Source: Saccharina japonica
Taxonomy: Eukaryota > Sar > Phaeophyceae > Laminariales > Laminariaceae
Assembly: GCA_008828725.1 (NCBI GenBank)
Contig: MEHQ01004224.1
Coordinates: 62,001 to 126,000, forward strand
Length of the DNA: 64,000 bases
Direction: 5' to 3'
Below the pieces are notes generated by a model. The model was given only the letters and a program-made list of their open reading frames with translations, was not told the DNA's origin and did not search any database. Both the position numbers and the translations under genes were made by a program. Positions 42,240-53,744 of this stretch are shown one piece after another. Within the stretch, counting starts at the first letter, position 1; each line of letters opens with the position of its first letter.

Positions 42240-42340
42240 CGAACCCCTTTTAGTACTGCACTGTACGTAAACCAATCTTTCAATCTAATTCCAAGTGTTT
42301 TGCCCCCACATCGGCACTGCAGCTCCTAAAGGCTTAATCT
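42240..42340. repeat. Diverged R1 palindrome
   Basis: From aaccccttttagtactgcac to cggcactgcagctcctaaag. The duplicate is at 50676-50777. Confidence 0.55.
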
Positions 42341-42496
42341 AGAACCTAGCTTTCAAGAGACGTTTTTTTTTCCCCCTATGTTCCTCGTTTTTGCCTGTTG
42401 GCTATCATACGTACGAGTATACTAGCTGGTACGAAGTAGGAACGAGCGCCTCCGGTGTTCGCCCTAGTCAGATTGCGACCACCCCCCGGGTCCGCC

Positions 42497-42690
42497 TCAG
42501 AGGCGGTTCTTAGCAGGATGCAGCTCACCCTCCATGCGACTCGCCCAATACCTCACGGCGTTTCGCGCTTGGTGCAAGCAATGTCTGCCTGGTTGGTGAA
42601 AACCCAACGTGCTCCGTCCCGGCATTGTAGGGATGCGAGGGTCTATGGTCATATGACTACGGCCGTGCACAACATGAGTACACCCCCCCC
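42497..42690. repeat. Dispersed CATCCCT-type repeat, inverted
   Basis: Contains atgcgactcgcccaatacct, caagcaatgtctgcctggtt and cggcattgtagggatgcgag, which is the reverse complement of the unit at 45305-45475. A poly-C stretch follows at 42685-42702. The duplicate is at 50935-51120. Confidence 0.6.
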
Positions 42691-43089
42691 CCACCCCCCC
42701 CTCAAAAAAAATGTTAAAATGAAGGAATGGACACGAACAAAACAAAAGGAGAGTTGAGTGGAGGATATATATGCATCATCATTATGGGACAAAAACGAAA
42801 CATGAGATATTGTGGCAACAAAGAGAGGCTACATTGCTCTACGCGCATTTAGACGACAACTGTGTTGACCCCCCAACGATCGAATGCTTCCAAAAAAAGT
42901 TGGAAACCCTAGAAGTGGTTGCATCTCCGACAAGGGTTTTTATTTTGGCCATCTGCACACCACAAAAAACTTTAAAAAAAAACAAAATGAACCAACTCTA
43001 TTTCCATGTAGGCACGCTTCCGCGGCGCGAGAGCTACACCTTAGGCTGTTGAACGTACCACAAAATGGTTCGCCCATGAGCCAACTGTA

Positions 43090-43275
43090 GACGCACGGTG
43101 CGGTAGAGGTAGGCGCACCTGCATACAGGACAGTTTCTGAGCTCCTCACTTGAAGAGCTCCATACTAATAGTGAGTAAAAAACGATTTTGGAGGGGAAAA
43201 TAAAAGTGTTCTATACCCCCGATGAGGGGAAAATAAAAGTTGTTATATACCCCCGATGGGCGATCCCATGGCCTC
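43090..43275. mobile_element. Truncated T1-like element
   Basis: One end only (acgcacggtgcggtagaggt), followed by tgagctcctcacttgaagag and a twice-repeated gaggggaaaataaaagt unit. No right terminus is visible. Confidence 0.5.
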
Positions 43276-43561
43276 AAGTAAACAACCAAAAATATCGCAA
43301 GACAAAACTGAAACTTCGGCGGCGGGTTTGGGTCTTAGTCCGTTGGGCTACTGGTAAAAGGTTAACCTGGATCTACCCGAACTAAGCCTTATAACACTCC
43401 CCCCCCCCTGGACCGGCGGGATATTCAGGACAGACCGGATATACGGGTCGTCGTGTCAAAGCCAATTGGCCTCGAGGTTCCAATGTTATGGGGACCCAGA
43501 GAGAGTATTTTTCAGGTTCTTGACATGAGGAAATTCACTTTTCTTTAAAAAGTGTTTTCAT

Positions 43562-43655
43562 GTGGAGGTGAGATTCGAACTCACGGCCAGCAACTCATGT
43601 CCTGCCGTCGACGCCATATGTTACGGCATTAGTCTGTTGGGCTACTGGTATAAGG
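43562..43655 (-). repeat. tRNA-like fragment
   Basis: The minus strand has an A-box-like gtagcccaacagac near 43650 and a clear B-box, gtgagttcgaatctcacctc, near 43575. The ends do not pair as an acceptor stem, so it is probably a tRNA-derived repeat rather than a tRNA gene. It is duplicated at about 52003-52095. Confidence 0.4.
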
Positions 43656-43732
43656 TTAACCAATCGCCTACCCGAATTTGGGGACAAACCACTTGGAATC
43701 AGTGTGGGACGTTTTTTTTCAGTTCTGAAGAG

Positions 43733-43943
43733 GCTAGGGCCCATATTAACGAGTATAAAATAAATTCAATTTGGAAAAATAAAAATATAAATTCGCTTTT
43801 TCATTGGTCAACACACGCACCAGCACCCCCCAAGATCATAATCTTTGGTGCTGGTGCGTGCGCGTGTTGACCAATGAAAAGCGGATTTGTTTTTTTTTTT
43901 TCTTCCATTTTTTTTTTTTTTCTTCGTCAAAACGGGCCCTTAA
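43733..43943. mobile_element. G1 fold-back element
   Basis: The ends are agggcccatattaacgagta and cgtcaaaacgggcccttaag. The inner arms are caacacacgcaccagcacc and ggtgctggtgcgtg. The duplicate is at 52176-52383. Confidence 0.8.
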
Positions 43944-43990
43944 GGAGCCACCTCTGTCATTCCGAAAACGTTTCATCCAAAAAAGCGCTA

Positions 43991-44568
43991 TTACGGGGGA
44001 CCATAGTTATGGTCGTTCTTAGGGCCCGTTTTAACGAAGAAAAAAAGATCACTTTGGAAAAAAAAATCAAATCCGCTTTTCATTGGTCAGAACCCGCACC
44101 ACCACCCAAGATTAGACCCCAATATCCTAATTTTTGGTGCTGGTGCGTGTGTTGACCAATGAAAAGCGAATTTGAGTTTTATTTTTTCCAAATTGAATTT
44201 ATTTTATACTCGTTAATATGGGCCCTTATCGAGCAACTTTTCCCCAAAATTTCCAAATAATTGTTTCGCGCAATTTTTAGGACTTACATATTTTCCAGAA
44301 ATAATTTTCAAAATTTGGAATGCGTAGGCCTTCCAAATATTTTTCCCTCTGTAAAAATTCCAAATTTCCAAAGAAATCCTTTTTTTTTCTTGATTTTCCT
44401 GGGGGGTTTTTTATTTTGTTTTTGGAAATTTTGGAAAAAAGTTGCTCGATAAGAACGACCCTAAGTAGGACTAAATGTTGTTGTAAAAATAGGTATATAA
44501 TATATATATATATATATTTTTGTGTACCGTGGGTCCTGTTTACTAGTGTTTACTATGGCCCCCCGTTA
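43991..44568. mobile_element. Three-level nested element
   Basis: A P1 left arm (ttacgggggaccatag) at 43991 and its right half (aagtaggactaaatgttg to ttactatggccccccgttac) at 44462-44568 flank an insertion. The insertion starts ggtcgttctta and ends taagaacgacc, with inner arms tcgagcaacttttccccaaa and ggaaaaaagttgctcga. Inside its left side sits a G1 element (44021-44226). Order of events: P1, then the ggtcgttctta element, then G1. Confidence 0.7.
44021..44226. mobile_element. G1 element, innermost of the nest
   Basis: The ends are agggcccgttttaacgaaga and tcgttaatatgggccctta. The inner arms are cccgcaccaccacccaagat and tttggtgctggtgcgtgtg. The duplicate is at 52439-52647. Confidence 0.78.
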
Positions 44569-44655
44569 CAACTCTATCTTAGCACGTGCGGCTCTCTTTC
44601 CAACTAGACACCTTGCCGCGGCGGAAGAGCATTACATCAGGTTATTGGTTGTACG

Positions 44656-44993
44656 TTTTTTTTTTTTTTTTTTTTTTGTCCATCCCATTTATTATCTTCG
44701 CACTTCCGTCTTTCTCCCTCCCTTCGTAGTCGTAACACAGATCCGGGGTCACAAAGTAGGCTCCTCTCCCTCCTCCCCCACTACGGTTCTTGCCTTGCCT
44801 TTTTATCGCGAGAAGATTTCAGCCACTTTCTTCCCTCGTCAACTCTCGTCGAACTTTGCTTACCCACGGTATAATATGCGCTCTCGACAGACGGTGTCAT
44901 TTGAGAATAAAAACCTCCATGGGGAGAGTCGAACCCTCGACATCCGGGCCTACAGGCTTCGTGGCTACCAGTTAGACCACCGGGGCGACCGGC
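44656..44993 (-). mobile_element. tRNA-headed SINE, copy 1
   Basis: Read on the minus strand: the head starts near 44993 as ggtcgccccggtggtctaac, with A-box tggtctaactggtagcc and B-box gagggttcgactctcc. A ~230-bp body follows (cgtctgtcgagagcgcata, cttctcgcgataaaaaggca), and the copy ends in an uninterrupted ~22-base poly(A) at 44656-44677. The head, body and tail order is that of a Pol III SINE. It has no coding capacity, so it would depend on a LINE that I do not see here. Confidence 0.85.
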
Positions 44994-45304
44994 ATGTAAA
45001 AAAAGGTGACACCGGGCATAGTAAGCGAAATTGGGTCAGGCGTCATAAATCGGACTAGGTATACGCAGAGCTGCACAATGGCGTACGTGACGGTGTCAAG
45101 CGTTGACGGGCCTCAAACATGAGCAGTTAGGTTAGCCATGGGCACTTGACCGACCGTAGAATACGCATGAGTGACTGCAGACACCCCGCCTGTACGTCGA
45201 GAAGACCATCCAAAGCCAGAAAAAAACTGCGCTAGCTCGGGAGAGTTAGTACAGTCTGCGTGCTGTTACGCCTCGTTCCAACCGAGCGCAATCCCATATG
45301 GGGG

Positions 45305-45475
45305 GGGGTGTACTCATGTCGTGCAGGCCGTAGTCTATGACCATAGACCTCTCGCATCCCTACAATGCGGGACGGAGCACGTTGGGTTTTCACCAACCAG
45401 GCAGACATTGCTTGCACCAAGCGCGAAGCGCCGTGAGGTATTGGGCGAGTCGCATGGAGGGTGAGCTGGGGGGGG
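45305..45475. repeat. Dispersed CATCCCT-type repeat
   Basis: Contains cgtgcaggccgtagtc, ctcgcatccctacaatgcgg, gttttcaccaaccaggcaga and gcgccgtgaggtattgggcg. A second, related, more diverged unit follows at 45560-45680. The counterpart at 53745-54130 differs by many small indels. Confidence 0.6.
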
Positions 45476-46124
45476 GGGGGCGCATCGTAGTCACACCAGG
45501 ACCGGAAATGTAATGTGGGTAATGAGGATGATGGAGGTTGCAGCATGGGAGCGGGGAGGGGGGCGTGTACTCATCTTACCCATAGCTTTGGTAGTATTAC
45601 GACAAACGCTCGCGTCCGTACAATGCCGAGACTGAGCAACGTCGGGTTTTCACCCAATAAGCAGGCATTTGGGCAGTTTTGTAACGGGATATCCGAGGAA
45701 TGGACGTTATCGTTCAGTTTAGGGCGGCACCCATGTTTTGGTTTTTCTTAACCCAGTTGAAATTCGATCGGTTCGTTTTTTTCGGACCAGTGGCAGGGTT
45801 AAAGCACCCAGGGGTCGGGAATAAACTTCTTGAAACTAGACTACGTCGTTATGGGGACCCGTAAAATAGTTCAGGCACCTAGTTTTAGCATATAATCTAC
45901 TTGCGTTTTAGACTGGGTTGGCGTTTGGAGCAAGAACAGAGTTAACGCGCCTGGGTTTCGAGGGAAAACTACGGGAAATTGTACTATTAATAATGGTGTC
46001 AGTAACGAATCTTTTTTTAATGGTTGTCCTCCGTATGTCAAAAACAAAAGTACTGTAAGCATGCTAAAACAAAAAAAAATAAAAAAATAGAGGGGAAAAA
46101 AAAGGACACAGATCAGAGCCTCAC

Positions 46125-47450
46125 CTTCTCCTCGTCAGACGGCGCGCACGGCATCACAATCCCGTTGTTCACCACAACGATCGAGTCCCCGACCCTAGCA
46201 GAGGCACCCGCCGCCGCCGCCGCCGCCGCCCTCGTCCCCGCCCCCACCCCGGCCACGGCGGCATCAGCCTTCGCCATCGTCGCCGACACCCCTCCTTCTT
46301 CCAGGTCTCCTTCCGGCTCGAGGCGCACCGTGGCTGTCGGTGCCGGCGCTCCCAGCTCCGCGTCATCCTCGTAACGGTCTTCGGCGTTGCTATCTCTGCC
46401 GTCCATGAACAAGCGGGACGGGGAGTGCAGCTTGCCTCCGAACGGCGCACGAGGGCTGGGGCTGGGGCTGTACTCCAAGCTTCCCCTGCTCGACGGGCGA
46501 AGCGGCTGGATTTGCGCCGGCGGCGCCAGTGCCGAAAACACCGGGAGGACCGCGTTCCCGGGAGACATCCTCCTCGCCTCGACAGACATTGACATCGACA
46601 TCGCCTCGGGAGACATCACCATTTCCTCCGGAGACATTTCCATTTCTTCTGGAGACATCGCCATTTCCTCGGGAGACATGGCCATGTCCTCGGGAAACGT
46701 TGACGCGGGAGGCATTTCGTCGATGGAGAAGGCTTCCCCCGCCTTGCGCGGGGTGTGGCTGGCGGGAGTCCGGGCCGAGGTGGGGCTCTCCGCCGAGCCT
46801 ATCTTGGCGGACCTCGTCCGCTTCCGGAAGAAGCGGAGCACCTTTCCGATCGCCGCTGCGGACTGCGGCGACGCGGTAGCGGCGCCGGCCGCGTCGCTAG
46901 CGCCGTCGCGGGTGCGCGAAACATCAACCGCGCCATGGGAAGCGACGCCTCCGAGGGGACCACCCTGGGTGCCGCCGAGGTTTGTGCCAACCGCGGCTTT
47001 CGTACCGGGTCGGTCGAGGGCACTGGCGGGGACCTCGCCGCCGCCGACCCTACGGTTGGGTCTCTGACGCGTCGGGGTGACGAGGCACGAGTCGACTACG
47101 CACGAGTCGTAGAGGGAGGTGAGGTTTGTCCTCTGGCGTATGGGGCTGGCCAGGCGGGAGTCGTAGAGAGGGGTGGGGTTGGCCCGCTGACGGGTGGGGC
47201 TAACGAGGCGTGAGTCGTAGGGAGGCGTGGACCTGTCGGTTGTGGCGGGCGACCAAGCTTCCACCGGAGTCGCCACCGACTCGAAGTCTGAGGAGGTTGG
47301 GCGCTCTTCTCTCGGGTAGGCGAACATCTTGACCGCCGCCCCTCCCGACGACGGGGGCGTGCCGTCGGGATGGCCTTCGGTGTCGGAGAAGAAGAATCCC
47401 GCGGGGGCTTCGTCGAATGAGCGGTGCGGGCGGTGGAAAGAGCCATTTCC
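46125..47450 (-). CDS. GT2 gene exon E2, disordered N-terminal region (copy 1)
   Basis: The acceptor tttgcag precedes GGAAATGG, the donor GAGAAG precedes GTGAGG, and it is 1326 bp (442 codons) with phase 0 at both ends. The product is low-complexity: a ~20-residue repeat around YDSRLVSPTRQRANPTPL (three to four units, about 47070-47230), an MSPEEMxM eight-residue repeat (five units, about 46590-46690), a basic stretch FFRKRTRSAKIGS, and an Ala-rich run near the end. Many Ser-Pro and Thr-Pro sites suggest phosphorylation. It joins E1 in frame as KDKLK|GNGSFHRP. The link to the GT2 exons rests on order and strand only, because the phase to E3 does not match. It could be a separate gene. Confidence 0.6.
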
Positions 47451-48247
47451 CTGCAAAAAAAAAACAAAAAATGAAAACGAAAACAAAAAATCGAAAAACA
47501 AGAAAAAGAGAAAAAGAGAAAACAAACAGAATCGAGCGGAAACAAATAAATGAATCGAGCAGCAAGGTATGTATGCACAGGAGTGGGGGTCAGCGCGTTG
47601 CGAGTATGTTTTTATGTATCGAGACGAGAGGGTAATTTGAAAGGAAAAAAAAAAAAAAAACGCCAAAAGTTGGAATGCAGGGTTATTTATGATCCTTCTC
47701 GACGCCATAGAGTCGTCGTGTCGATAAATCCTCGACTGTTTCTTTCCGGATAAAACGCGAGGTGCTTGCACAACTTTTAAACAAAATGCTGACCGGGTCA
47801 ACTTTTATCTCGTCTTGGGCTCCCCTAACTCTCCCACTGCTGGTACGGGCACGCACCGCTGCTTCCACATTATATTATCATCGTTACTATTTTTTAAGCG
47901 AATGCAAGTTACTACTAATGTCGTACCCAGCTGCAAAAAAAAAAACAGGAATCCCGTCCGGGTTGGCTGAACACGATTTTACGACCGTCGACCTATATCC
48001 CTCTGCCCAGAAACCAAACTACAGTAGTAGTAGTAGGAGTAGTACTCGTAGCGATCTGCAACGTTTTTGTTCCGCCAAGCACACCACAATTACAAAAGAT
48101 CCTGACTCAAGAATTCCTTTCGGTAGCAAGAATTACGCATACATTGGGTGCTACATACGTACACAGCGAAATCCTCGAGCTCACAGCTGTTTTTAAATTT
48201 TGTAAATATGTACACAGCAGTACAACGTGCTGTTATTAATAGTATTA

Positions 48248-48365
48248 TTACGGGGTGGGCTAATGATGCCATAGTAAATAGGACCTACGGTGCACACAAA
48301 AACATATATGTTTTACCTATTTTTACTAACAATATTTGGTCCTATTTACTATGGTCCCCCCCCTA
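48248..48365. mobile_element. P1 miniature element
   Basis: From ttacggggtgggctaatgat, with ccatagtaaataggacctac, to cctatttactatggtccccc. The left arm carries an 11-bp insert. The duplicate is at 56717-56834. Confidence 0.78.
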
Positions 48366-48601
48366 ATAGTTTCGTATCGGCTGCCAGCTTCCCCCGCCGA
48401 CACTCAGTGCGCTTTAAGGTAAGTATATACGTGTATATCATATATACGTACATCAGCTATGATGGTCTATGACCGGTACTACTGAACTAGGCATGTGCAA
48501 CAAACAGTTATGAATACAGAGGAGGGTGCCCCGATTTAAGAGGAGTCAAGACATAAGAGCATTCGGGAGTTAAGAGCGGTCAAATCGGCACGTATGTCCC
48601 G

Positions 48602-48602
48602 N
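48602..48602. other. Single N at the junction of the tandem copies
   Basis: The only unknown base near here lies exactly where copy 1 (ending gtatgtcccg) meets the start of copy 2 (agatctcg). This is what a contig join or collapsed gap looks like. Confidence 0.95.
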
Positions 48603-48796
48603 AGATCTCGATTCCGCACTAAAAACGCTATAAATACGTCCGTACGTACACATGTATGATACCATACAAAAAAAGCCACTTCGGTTAAAATTGCCTACGT
48701 TGCTGTACTTCAGTTGCATGCGAATGTAAAATGAAACATAAAACACAATACCGAAGAGCGCTACGAGGTACGTACGCACTGCCTCCCCCTCCTCAC

Positions 48797-49048
48797 ATTG
48801 AAACCCGTGCGCCGCCGCGAGATCCCTTACGTCGTCCTTGGCCCCGTCGTCCAGGACGAATACCTTGAAGGAAGGGTAGTCCATAGCCTTCACGTGCTCC
48901 CAGGTGTTGTTGAGCAGCGCGATATCCTCGTTGCAGACGGGCAGGAAGATGTCAACCGTCGGCAGATACGCCGCATCTTCCGCGGCCTTAACGACCAGAG
49001 CGTGCTCGTCGGGCTGGAAGTCCTTGCCCCACATGGCCACCGCGAAAT
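48797..49048 (-). CDS. GT2 gene exon E3, duplicate
   Basis: Same 252-bp exon with the same splice sites and protein as 40348-40599. The only change I noticed is silent (gcccc(g/a)tcgtcc). It has no E4 of its own immediately downstream: the next sequence toward lower coordinates is copy-1 E2. If the duplication is real, an mRNA would have to skip from here to E4 at 38908, or include E3 twice, which would break the frame because E3 enters in phase 1 and exits in phase 1 only when E4 follows. Confidence 0.6.
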
Positions 49049-49096
49049 CTGCGTCGTTCGATCGATAAAAATAAAATATTGTCAAAGGATGCACGG

Positions 49097-49203
49097 ATTA
49101 CGGGGGGCCATAGTAAATAGTACCTACGGTCCACACTAAAAACAATACATTTCTATATTTTTAGTAACAATATTTGGTCCTATTTACTATGGCCCTCCGT
49201 ATT
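49097..49203. mobile_element. P1 element, duplicate of 40649-40762
   Basis: The arms are ttacggggggccatagtaaa and gtcctatttactatggccct. It lacks the internal short duplication seen in copy 1. Confidence 0.78.
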
Positions 49204-50242
49204 AAACGGTTTCAGCGTATCGTGTACCTGTGGTGCATCTTTTTTTGGTCGAAATTAATTAATCCTCTATATATAGCTCACGTATTTGATTATTGATTAT
49301 TTTTTTTTTTTAATCCTCCGGCGGATGGGTAAAAATAAAGCTTACGCCCTCCACACTTCCACGTCTCACTGATTCCATCCACTCCCTTCCCCGACACGAG
49401 ATAAATAGATGGAGAGTGTGGACATGTAACCAGGCAGACCATAGTTCCACTACTACTGTAAGGGATGTTATTATTAATACTGCAAACACAAGGGTTAGGG
49501 CCGGAAGGGTATGCCTTATATCCGTGTCCCTGTTGTGTCGAAAATAATGAATCCACACCAACTCAGGTAACTAATTATTATAATTATCATCTTTGCCATC
49601 CGACAATGTGCAGCATGAGGAGCTTCAACTTTGGCATCACTCATAACATTCCCCGAAAGCAATAAAACCACGGAAACAAGGGGAAACCTATGCGCAAAGT
49701 CTTAACTTCCTTCTATTTATTTATGTAACTAATTTGAATGATTCCAGCCACCTCTCCCCTTGCTTCAATTATAATTTTTTCACCACCACCTTTTACGGCA
49801 CCTACGTAATAGTACTACGAGCAGTTCGCAAAAACAAAATGGGTTCAGCCCTTAACCCCCTTAAGGACTGGTCCCACATATTTGAGGACAAACTACTTGG
49901 AATTAGTGTCGGATTTTTTTTTTCAGTTCTGAATGGGGGTTAAGACGAAAGAAAACATACCTCGTAAACCAAAAAAGAGGACCCCAACTATATTTCCCCA
50001 AGTAAGTTTTTCGCCACAAAAACTTTTTTTTTACTCGTTGCACCCTTTCGTATTATCCAAACTATAATACTTGAAACACAAAATGGCCCAAAACTACAGT
50101 ACTACTATTAATACTACTGTACGATAAAGATAGAAGTACGAGCAGTTTTGAAAAGAAAGAAGAAAAAAAAAAATTAAATTTGACGGGGGTTCCTCAAAGT
50201 GACAACACTGCCGCCCAACGATGTTAGTTAGTCGTTCTATTC

Positions 50243-50430
50243 CGGAGGGACATAGTAATCAGGACCAAATATGCCTAGTGAAAATACTGGAACATATAGG
50301 TTTTTGGTTGTGCCGTAGGTCCTGATTACTATGGTCCCCAGGACCAAATATGCTCATTGATAGTAAAAATATTGGAATATATATATAGGTTTTTGTGTGT
50401 ACCGTAAGTCCTGATGACTATGGTCTCCGG
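50243..50430. mobile_element. Two adjoining P1 elements, duplicate
   Basis: Counterpart of 41805-41993 with only a few base changes (atgcctag for atgcttag). Confidence 0.75.
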
Positions 50431-52175
50431 TAAAATACCTGGTAGTTTGTTTTTGCCTCAACGCAGGAGCCTCGGGAGGTGTAGGAAACCCCTATGACTA
50501 GTACTATCTCCCACGTACGTACAGTAGTAGTCTGTGGCCGAAACGCAAGAGCATTTCTCGGTAGAATATAAATATTTATATGTAGAACTAACTTTTCAAC
50601 TCGTTTTGGGCTGACCGATCTTTACTGGCCCGGTTATTCGCTCGGCGTGGCTCGTATGATACGTGCTTTATTTTTCTCGAACCCCTTTTAGTACTGCACT
50701 GTACGTAAACCAATCTTTCAATCTAATTCCAAGTGTTTTGCCCCCACATCGGCACTGCAGCTCCTAAAGGCTTAATCTAGAACCTAGCTTTCAAGAGACG
50801 ATTTTTTTTCCGCCTATGTTCCTCGTTTTTGCCTGTTGGCTATCATACGTACGAGTATACTAGCTGGTACGAAGTAGGAACGAGCGCCTCCGGTGTTCGC
50901 CCTAGCAGGATTGCGATCCCTCCCCTGCCGTCCTCAAGCGCGGTTCTAGCAGGATGCAGCTCACCCTCCATGCGACTCGCCCAATACCTCACGGCGCTTC
51001 GCGCTTGGTGCAAGCAATGTCTGCCTGGTCGGTGGAAACCCAACGTGCTCCGTCCCTGGCATTGTAGGGATGCGAGGGTCTATGGTCATAGACTACGGCC
51101 GTGCACGACATGAGTACACCCCCCCCACCCCCCGCCTCAAAAATGTTGCAAATAGGAATGGGAACTACAAAAAGAGCCTTGGTGGAGATCACTAAATATG
51201 CATCATCATATATGAGTGAAATCAGAACGGAAACATGACACTATTGTCCTAACAAAGAGAGTGGGCTACATTGCTCTACGCGGATTTAGACACAACCTGT
51301 TGTTGACCCCCAACGATCGAATGCTTCCAAAAAAAGTTGGAAACCCTAGAAGTGGTTGCATCTCCGACAAGGGTTTTTATTTTGGCCATCTGCACACCAC
51401 AAAAAACTTTAAAAAAAAACAAAATGAACCAACTCTATTTCCATGTAGGCACGCTTCCGCGGCGCGAGAGCTACACCTTAGGCTGTTGAACGTACCACAA
51501 AATGGTTCGCCCATGAGCCAACTGTAGACGCACGGTACGGTAGAGGTAGGCGCACCTGCATACAGGACAGTTTCTGAGCTCCTCACTTGAAGAGCTCCAT
51601 ACTAATAGTGAGTAAAAAACGATTTTGGAGGGGAAAATAAAAGTGTTCTATACCCCCGATGAGGGGAAAATAAAAGTTGTTATATACCCCCGATGGGCGA
51701 TCCCATGGCCTCAAGTAAACAACCAAAAACATCGCAAGACAAAACTGAAACTTCGGCGGCGGGTTTGGGTCTTAGTCCGTTGGGCTACTGGTAAAAGGTT
51801 AACCTGGATCTACCCGAACTAAGCCTTATAACACTCCCCCCCCCCTGGACCGGCGGGATATTCAGGACAGACCGGATATACGGGTCGTCGTGTCAAAGCC
51901 AATTGGCCTCGAGGTTCCAATGTTATGGGGACCCAGAGAGAGTATTTTTCAGGTTCTTGACATGAGGAAATTCACTTTTCTTTAAAAAGTGTTTTCATGG
52001 TGGAGGTGAGATTCGAACTCACGGCCAGCAACTCATGTCCTGCCGTCGACGCCATATGTTACGGCATTAGTCTGTTGGGCTACTGGTAAAAGGTTAACCA
52101 ATCGCCTACCCGAATTTGGGGACAAACCACTTGGAATCAGTGTGGGACGTTTTTTTTTTTCAGTTCTGAAGAGGT

Positions 52176-52647
52176 TAGGGCCCATATTAACGAGTGTAAA
52201 ATAAATTCAATTTGGAAAAATAAAAATATAAATTCGCTTTTTCATTGGTCAACACACGCACCAGCACCCCCCAAGATCATAATCTTTGGTGCTGGTGCGT
52301 GCGCGTGTTGACCAATGAAAAGCGGATTTGTTTTTTTTTTTTCTTCCATTTTTTTTTTTTTTCTTCGTCAAAACGGGCCCTTAAGGAGCCCCCTCTGTCA
52401 TTCCGAAAACGTTTCATCCAAAAAAGTATGGTCGTTCTTAGGGCCCGTTTTAACGAAGAAAAAAAGATCACTTTGGAAAAAAAATTCAAATCCGCCTTTC
52501 ATTGGTCAGAACCCGCACCACCACCCAAGATTAGACCCCAATATCCTAATTTTTGGTGCTGGTGCGTGTGTTGACCAATGAAAAGCGAATTTGAGTTTTA
52601 TTTTTTCCAAATTGAATTTATTTTATACTCGTTAATATGGGCCCTTA
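52176..52647. mobile_element. Two G1 elements, duplicate region
   Basis: G1 copies at 52176-52383 and 52439-52647. Relative to copy 1, about 22 bp are missing just before the second element, removing the left P1 arm (attacgggggaccatagtt). Confidence 0.75.
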
Positions 52648-53078
52648 TCGAGCAACTTTTCCCCAAAATTTCCAAATAATTGTTTCGCGCAATTTTTAGG
52701 ACTTCCATATTTTCCAGAAATAATTTTCAAAATTTGGAATGCGTAGGCCTTCCAAATATTTTTCCCTCTGTAAAAATTCCAAATTTCCAAAGAAATCCTG
52801 ATTTTTCTTGATTTTCCTGGGGGGGTTTTTATTTTGTTTAGTTTTCGGAAATTTTGGAAAAAAGTTGCTCGATAAGAACGACCCTAAGTAGGACTAAATG
52901 TTGTTGTAAAAATAGGTATATAATATATATATATATATATTTTTGTGTACCGTGGGTCCTGTTTACTAGTGTTTACTATGGCCCCCCGTTACAACTCTAT
53001 CTTAGCACGTGCGGCTCTCTTTCCAACTAGACACCTTGCCGCGGCGGAAGAGCATTACATCAGGTTATTGGTTGTACG

Positions 53079-53416
53079 TTTTTTTTTTTTTTTTTTTTGT
53101 TGTCCATCCCATTTATTATCTTCGCACTTCCGTCTTTCTCCCTCCCTTCGTAGTCGTAACACAGATCCGGGGTCACAAAGTAGGCTCCTCTCCCTCCTCC
53201 CCCACTACGGTTCTTGCCTTGCCTTTTTATCGCGAGAAGATTTCAGCCACTTTCTTCCCTCGTCAACTCTCGTCGAACTTTGCTTACCCACGGTATAATA
53301 TGCGCTCTCGACAGACGGTGTCATTTGAGAATAAAAACCTCCATGGGGAGAGTCGAACCCTCGACATCCGGGCCTACAGGCTTCGTGGCTACCAGTTAGA
53401 CCACCGGGGCGACCGG
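53079..53416 (-). mobile_element. tRNA-headed SINE, duplicate copy 2
   Basis: Counterpart of 44656-44993 within the tandem duplication, with the poly(A) on the minus strand at 53079-53098. It is not an independent insertion. Confidence 0.85.
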
Positions 53417-53744
53417 CATGTAAAAAAAAGGTCGGCCCGCGCGCATAGTGCGTATTCCATTCGGTCACAGCGCATACTGTTGTAAAATCGCGCTAAGATG
53501 CTGCCACAGATGGTAGCCTGTACGTTCGTGAGGCTTACGAAGGCTCATACAGTGAGATAGGTTAGAGCCCTAGAACCGGTTCGGCCAACCATGGAGCGGA
53601 CGTGATGTGAAAGACATCCCGCCTGAGTGCAGAAATGTAGCATCCACAGACCTGAGAAAAAAACGCCCGCGAGTCGGACGAAGTACGACAGTGCGGCTGT
53701 TTTACCTTCTTGCCAACACGAAGGCGCGTACCCATAGTGGGGAG

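Larger units (their letters stand above)
40154..48601. repeat. Tandem duplication, copy 1 (8.45 kb)
   Basis: Direct repeat of 48603-57069, starting at agatctcgattccgcact and ending at gcacgtatgtcccg. It contains E3, E2, a SINE, G1 and P1 elements. The copies are mostly identical by eye, with scattered substitutions and one-base indels. They are most diverged around 44995-45870 against 53416-54330. Confidence 0.95.

Noticed and set aside
44928-45000. A functional tRNA gene at the SINE head
   Set aside because: A- and B-boxes are present, but the acceptor ends do not pair and the sequence continues into a body with poly(A).
46387-47213. Plus-strand frames of 116-226 codons opposite exon E2
   Set aside because: Antisense shadows of a GC-rich exon. 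The minus frame has matching splice sites, repeats and phase.
47762-48196. Plus-strand frame of 144 codons and its duplicate near 56231-56707
   Set aside because: No motif or splice logic, and it lies in intron DNA between E1 and E2.
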